This document shows positions 5,694 through 7,671 of a DNA stretch of 7,671 bases, one piece after another. Numbering within the stretch: position 1 is the first letter of the stretch; each line of letters opens with the position of its first letter. This DNA is from Gammaproteobacteria bacterium (GTDB taxonomy: Bacteria > Pseudomonadota > Gammaproteobacteria > Pseudomonadales > Pseudohongiellaceae): NCBI GenBank assembly GCA_003451715.1, contig DMJN01000024.1:1-7671 (forward strand), written 5' to 3'. The position numbers were made by a program, and so were the translations under genes. Below the pieces are notes generated by a model, which worked only from the letters and a program-made list of their open reading frames with translations, did no database searches and was not told the DNA's origin.

Positions 5694-6467
5694 CTAAGAC
5701 CGGCGCTTCGACCACACCCATATACCGGTGGTCGCCACGAGGATGAAAAGGATTGCCATCAAGTCCACCAATATGACGCCGAGGTTTCCCAGTAATCGGC
5801 CGCTATGGATATCCAGTATCAGGCGCTCCCAACTCAGCAGCGAACTCGCATAATCATTCCTGATGGACGCAATCAGTCGTGCATCGGGCTGAGAATTTTC
5901 ATTCCACTGCACAGAGGTGTCGACATGGGGAGAGGCTGACCAGGTTAATGCATCGAGATCGGCCACAATTAGCTGGGATGACCGGTCCAGAATTAACTCT
6001 CCGGTCAGGTCACTGCCAATCCTGGTGATACCAGAGGGCACTCCAACCAGGCTTCCAAGAATCCCGATGAGTTCCCCTTGCTCAGTAATCAGCACGAGCT
6101 GATTCTCGGTGGCTATTGCATAACCAAACTCGGTATCTATCATCCCCACCAGCGTATTGAAACTACCGGGAACTCTTAACTCATTAAAATAGAGCGCGTC
6201 TCCAATCAGACTCGCACGCTGACTATTTGAGGAATAGCTGCTTGAGATTTCGGGAACTTCAATAGCATACCAGCGCAGCAATGCGGTACTGGATAGGAAT
6301 CGATTATCGAGACTCAGGGAAGGACTGTAATGCAATAGCAGGCCAGAAAAGGAGAGCACGATTACAAACAGGGCACTGACAACTCCCATTCGACGATGGA
6401 GACTGAGATATAGCCGAAGTCCAGTTAAAGAATCTTCAGCTTCGTTGTCAGACGTCTTTTTTCTCAA
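5694..6467 (-). CDS. PepSY-associated TM helix protein, inner membrane
   Basis: This 257-residue protein has the short PepSY-TM layout. An N-terminal SLHRRMGV (22-29) leads into helix 1 (about 28-47, ending SGLLLHY). A periplasmic domain of about 170 residues follows. A second helix (about 229-251) is introduced by WERLILDIHSGRLLGNLG and ends TTGIWVWSKRR. H24, H46 and H221 are at positions conserved in the family; in related PepSY proteins such histidines can bind heme, but that is an inference here. These proteins are thought to move electrons across the inner membrane to periplasmic or siderophore-bound acceptors. The start is a TTG at 6467, 13 nt after the FMN-binding stop, with no good Shine-Dalgarno. 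An in-frame stop lies 16 codons upstream, and the first in-frame ATG (residue 27) would damage the LHRR/helix 1 region. Translation is probably coupled to the upstream gene. Confidence 0.8.
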   Translation of the reverse strand: MRKKTSDNEAEDSLTGLRLYLSLHRRMGVVSALFVIVLSFSGLLLHYSPSLSLDNRFLSSTALLRWYAIEVPEISSSYSSNSQRASLIGDALYFNELRVPGSFNTLVGMIDTEFGYAIATENQLVLITEQGELIGILGSLVGVPSGITRIGSDLTGELILDRSSQLIVADLDALTWSASPHVDTSVQWNENSQPDARLIASIRNDYASSLLSWERLILDIHSGRLLGNLGVILVDLMAILFILVATTGIWVWSKRRS

Positions 6468-6480
6468 TACAGATGTGTGC

Positions 6481-6999
6481 TCAGGTGAAGACAGATTCTG
6501 CCAGGTAAAGCACTAGACGGGAAACATTGATCATGGCTTTTACCGATAGGGTTGCTCCGGAAATTCCATCAATATGTCGATCCAGTCGTTGACGCTCTTC
6601 TATCGAAGCCCCATTGAATTGGCGCGTAAAGAAATCGTATTTAATCTCCCATCCTCTGGATTCTCGAAATGCCAGCACCTTGATTTCTTCAATCTGATTT
6701 TCGCTGACGACCACGCCAACGGTAATAGGCTCAGTCTTTCCAATCTCATCCATGACCCAGGCCGAACGAGACTCATCACCCCAGTAACGAAGGCGCAGGT
6801 AATCGGGTTTATGCCCCAGAATAGACTCGGCAACTTGTTTCTTTTCACCGCTTATCCACACCGTGTCGCTGGAAGGTAGATCGCCTGCAAAAACACGGCT
6901 CAGGAAATCAGCCGGCTCTATAGAATCATCGCTGGCCAATACAGCCGGTAGCGACAGGGTGATCAATACCGCAATAAGTGCCTTTACTCTTTTATTCAT
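6481..6999 (-). CDS. Periplasmic FMN-binding protein (flavinylated, NqrC/RnfG-like domain)
   Basis: From the ATG at 6999 this is a 172-residue protein. Residues 1-22 are a signal peptide (MNKRVK, hydrophobic core, VLA before S23). The C-terminal half is an FMN_bind domain: ITVGVVV and IEEIKVLAFRESRGWE lead to DGISGATLS, where D144 and S147-G148-A149-T150 match the motif that ApbE flavin transferases recognise. T150 should carry covalent FMN, by analogy with NqrC and RnfG. The protein would act as a periplasmic electron carrier beside the PepSY protein encoded 13 nt downstream. In-frame ATGs at 7011 and 7023 are alternatives; AAGGA at 7024-7028 abuts the 7023 ATG and sits 12 nt from the 7011 ATG, so no start is decided by its ribosome binding site. 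I prefer 6999 for the usual basic signal-peptide start. No apbE gene is in the window. Confidence 0.85.
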   Translation of the reverse strand: MNKRVKALIAVLITLSLPAVLASDDSIEPADFLSRVFAGDLPSSDTVWISGEKKQVAESILGHKPDYLRLRYWGDESRSAWVMDEIGKTEPITVGVVVSENQIEEIKVLAFRESRGWEIKYDFFTRQFNGASIEERQRLDRHIDGISGATLSVKAMINVSRLVLYLAESVFT

Positions 7000-7034
7000 C
7001 CTATTACCCATTAGCTGCTTCATTCCTTACCAAA

Positions 7035-7671
7035 TTAGAACTGCCAACCAACCCCAACATTAAATCCATCCAGATCACGATCCATGTCATCGTCTTCAAA
7101 CTGGTAGTCCAGTTTTAGAACAGCGTTATCTGTTAACCAGTAGTTGAATCCAACCAGGCTGCGACTGGTCGCCGAGTCGTTGGCGGCTGCAACATTGCTC
7201 GCGGCCCGTTCATTGGTGCGTTCGAAACGATAGAAGGCACCAAAATTGGAGTTAAAGCGATAGGAAGGCTCTATGTAGTAACCGTACTGGCTCTCACGGC
7301 CCAGGCCATTGTTGCTGAAATCGTTGTTGGCAACGCTTTCAATGGAATCATCAATATCCCATTCTGCCCACAGGGCACGCAGTCCCCAGGGATCGGACTG
7401 ATAGACGACGTGAGCCTCGGTCAGCAAGCCGTCCAGTTCGTCGACGCTATTGCCGAATATATCGAACACCCCGTCTCTGCCGATATTGCCACGAGTACGG
7501 GCGTCTTGAGTCATGTCATCCTGGTAATGCAGTGTCAGCCCCAACTCCAAGCCAGGCACACCGGTGTAACGCAGCCGACCGGTGTAGCCAAGTCCATCCA
7601 TTTCGGCGCGGGCACCGCTCTGGCGGGAATCGCGTATGGCCAGCTCGCCGCCGTTGCCACTCTCGAAGAAC
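7035..7671 (-). CDS. Outer-membrane porin, C-terminal part (N-terminus beyond window)
   Basis: The frame is open from the right edge, about 211 residues to the TAA at 7035. An internal ATG at 7601 is not the start, because coding sequence continues upstream (FFESGNGGELAIRDSRQSG). The pattern is a beta-barrel: alternating polar and hydrophobic strands such as GYTGRLRYTG, LELGLTLHYQDD, YGYYIEPSYRF, FGAFYRFERT, LVGFNYWL and LKLDYQFEDD, joined by Asp/Asn-rich loops. It ends in FNVGVGWQF, the terminal aromatic signal used for outer-membrane insertion by the BAM complex. The exact porin family and substrate are not identifiable. The FMN-binding gene follows within 11-35 nt, so the two are probably cotranscribed, and the porin may admit the substrate or acceptor of the flavin/PepSY pair. 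Confidence 0.82.
   Translation of the reverse strand, partial: FFESGNGGELAIRDSRQSGARAEMDGLGYTGRLRYTGVPGLELGLTLHYQDDMTQDARTRGNIGRDGVFDIFGNSVDELDGLLTEAHVVYQSDPWGLRALWAEWDIDDSIESVANNDFSNNGLGRESQYGYYIEPSYRFNSNFGAFYRFERTNERAASNVAAANDSATSRSLVGFNYWLTDNAVLKLDYQFEDDDMDRDLDGFNVGVGWQF

Noticed and set aside
1..7671. Mobile element, defence island or CRISPR content
   Set aside because: No transposase, integrase, terminal inverted repeat, regularly spaced DNA repeat or known defence domain was found on either strand; the gene content looks like ordinary chromosomal envelope and housekeeping functions.

Overview
The window looks like chromosomal DNA from a gammaproteobacterium, possibly an aquatic or marine one. 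This is an inference from protein families: an RNase AM/YciV-type PHP phosphatase, a Gram-negative porin ending in Phe, an ECF sigma factor with a zinc-binding membrane anti-sigma factor, and a PepSY-TM/FMN-binding pair. Intermediate base composition fits but proves nothing. I see no rRNA, tRNA, CRISPR array, transposase, integrase or phage gene. Most genes have convincing ribosome binding sites.

Layout. (1) Positions 1-489, minus strand: a DinB-superfamily protein whose C-terminus runs off the left edge. (2) Positions 676-1512, plus strand: a PHP-domain nuclease/phosphatase, divergent from the DinB gene. (3) Positions 1526-2071, minus strand: a two-zinc-ribbon protein preceded by a probable 52-residue small protein whose stop codon directly abuts the zinc-ribbon start. 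The terminator for this unit appears to lie inside the end of the convergent PHP gene. (4) Positions 2233-3042, plus strand: an unrecognised exported protein with Tyr/Trp-rich repeats of 18-19 residues centred on (Y/W)P(N/D)G. (5) Positions 5415-3107, minus strand: a three-gene operon of ECF sigma factor, membrane anti-sigma factor (14-nt overlap) and exported coiled-coil protein (19-nt gap). (6) Positions 7671-5694, minus strand: the 3' part of an outer-membrane porin gene, then an FMN-binding protein with an intact SGAT flavinylation motif, then a two-helix PepSY-TM protein.

How the genes may work together. In the sigma operon, the anti-sigma factor should hold the sigma factor at the membrane. 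Its long periplasmic coiled-coil tail and the exported third protein are candidates for sensing an envelope signal. In the porin/FMN/PepSY operon, the inner-membrane protein and the periplasmic flavoprotein probably form a short electron-transfer path associated with an outer-membrane channel. The ApbE-type flavin transferase needed to load FMN is not in the window.

The least explained parts are the tyrosine-rich repeat protein, the small protein ahead of the zinc-ribbon gene, the exported third gene of the sigma operon, and a dense group of palindromes in the 278-bp gap upstream of the sigma gene.
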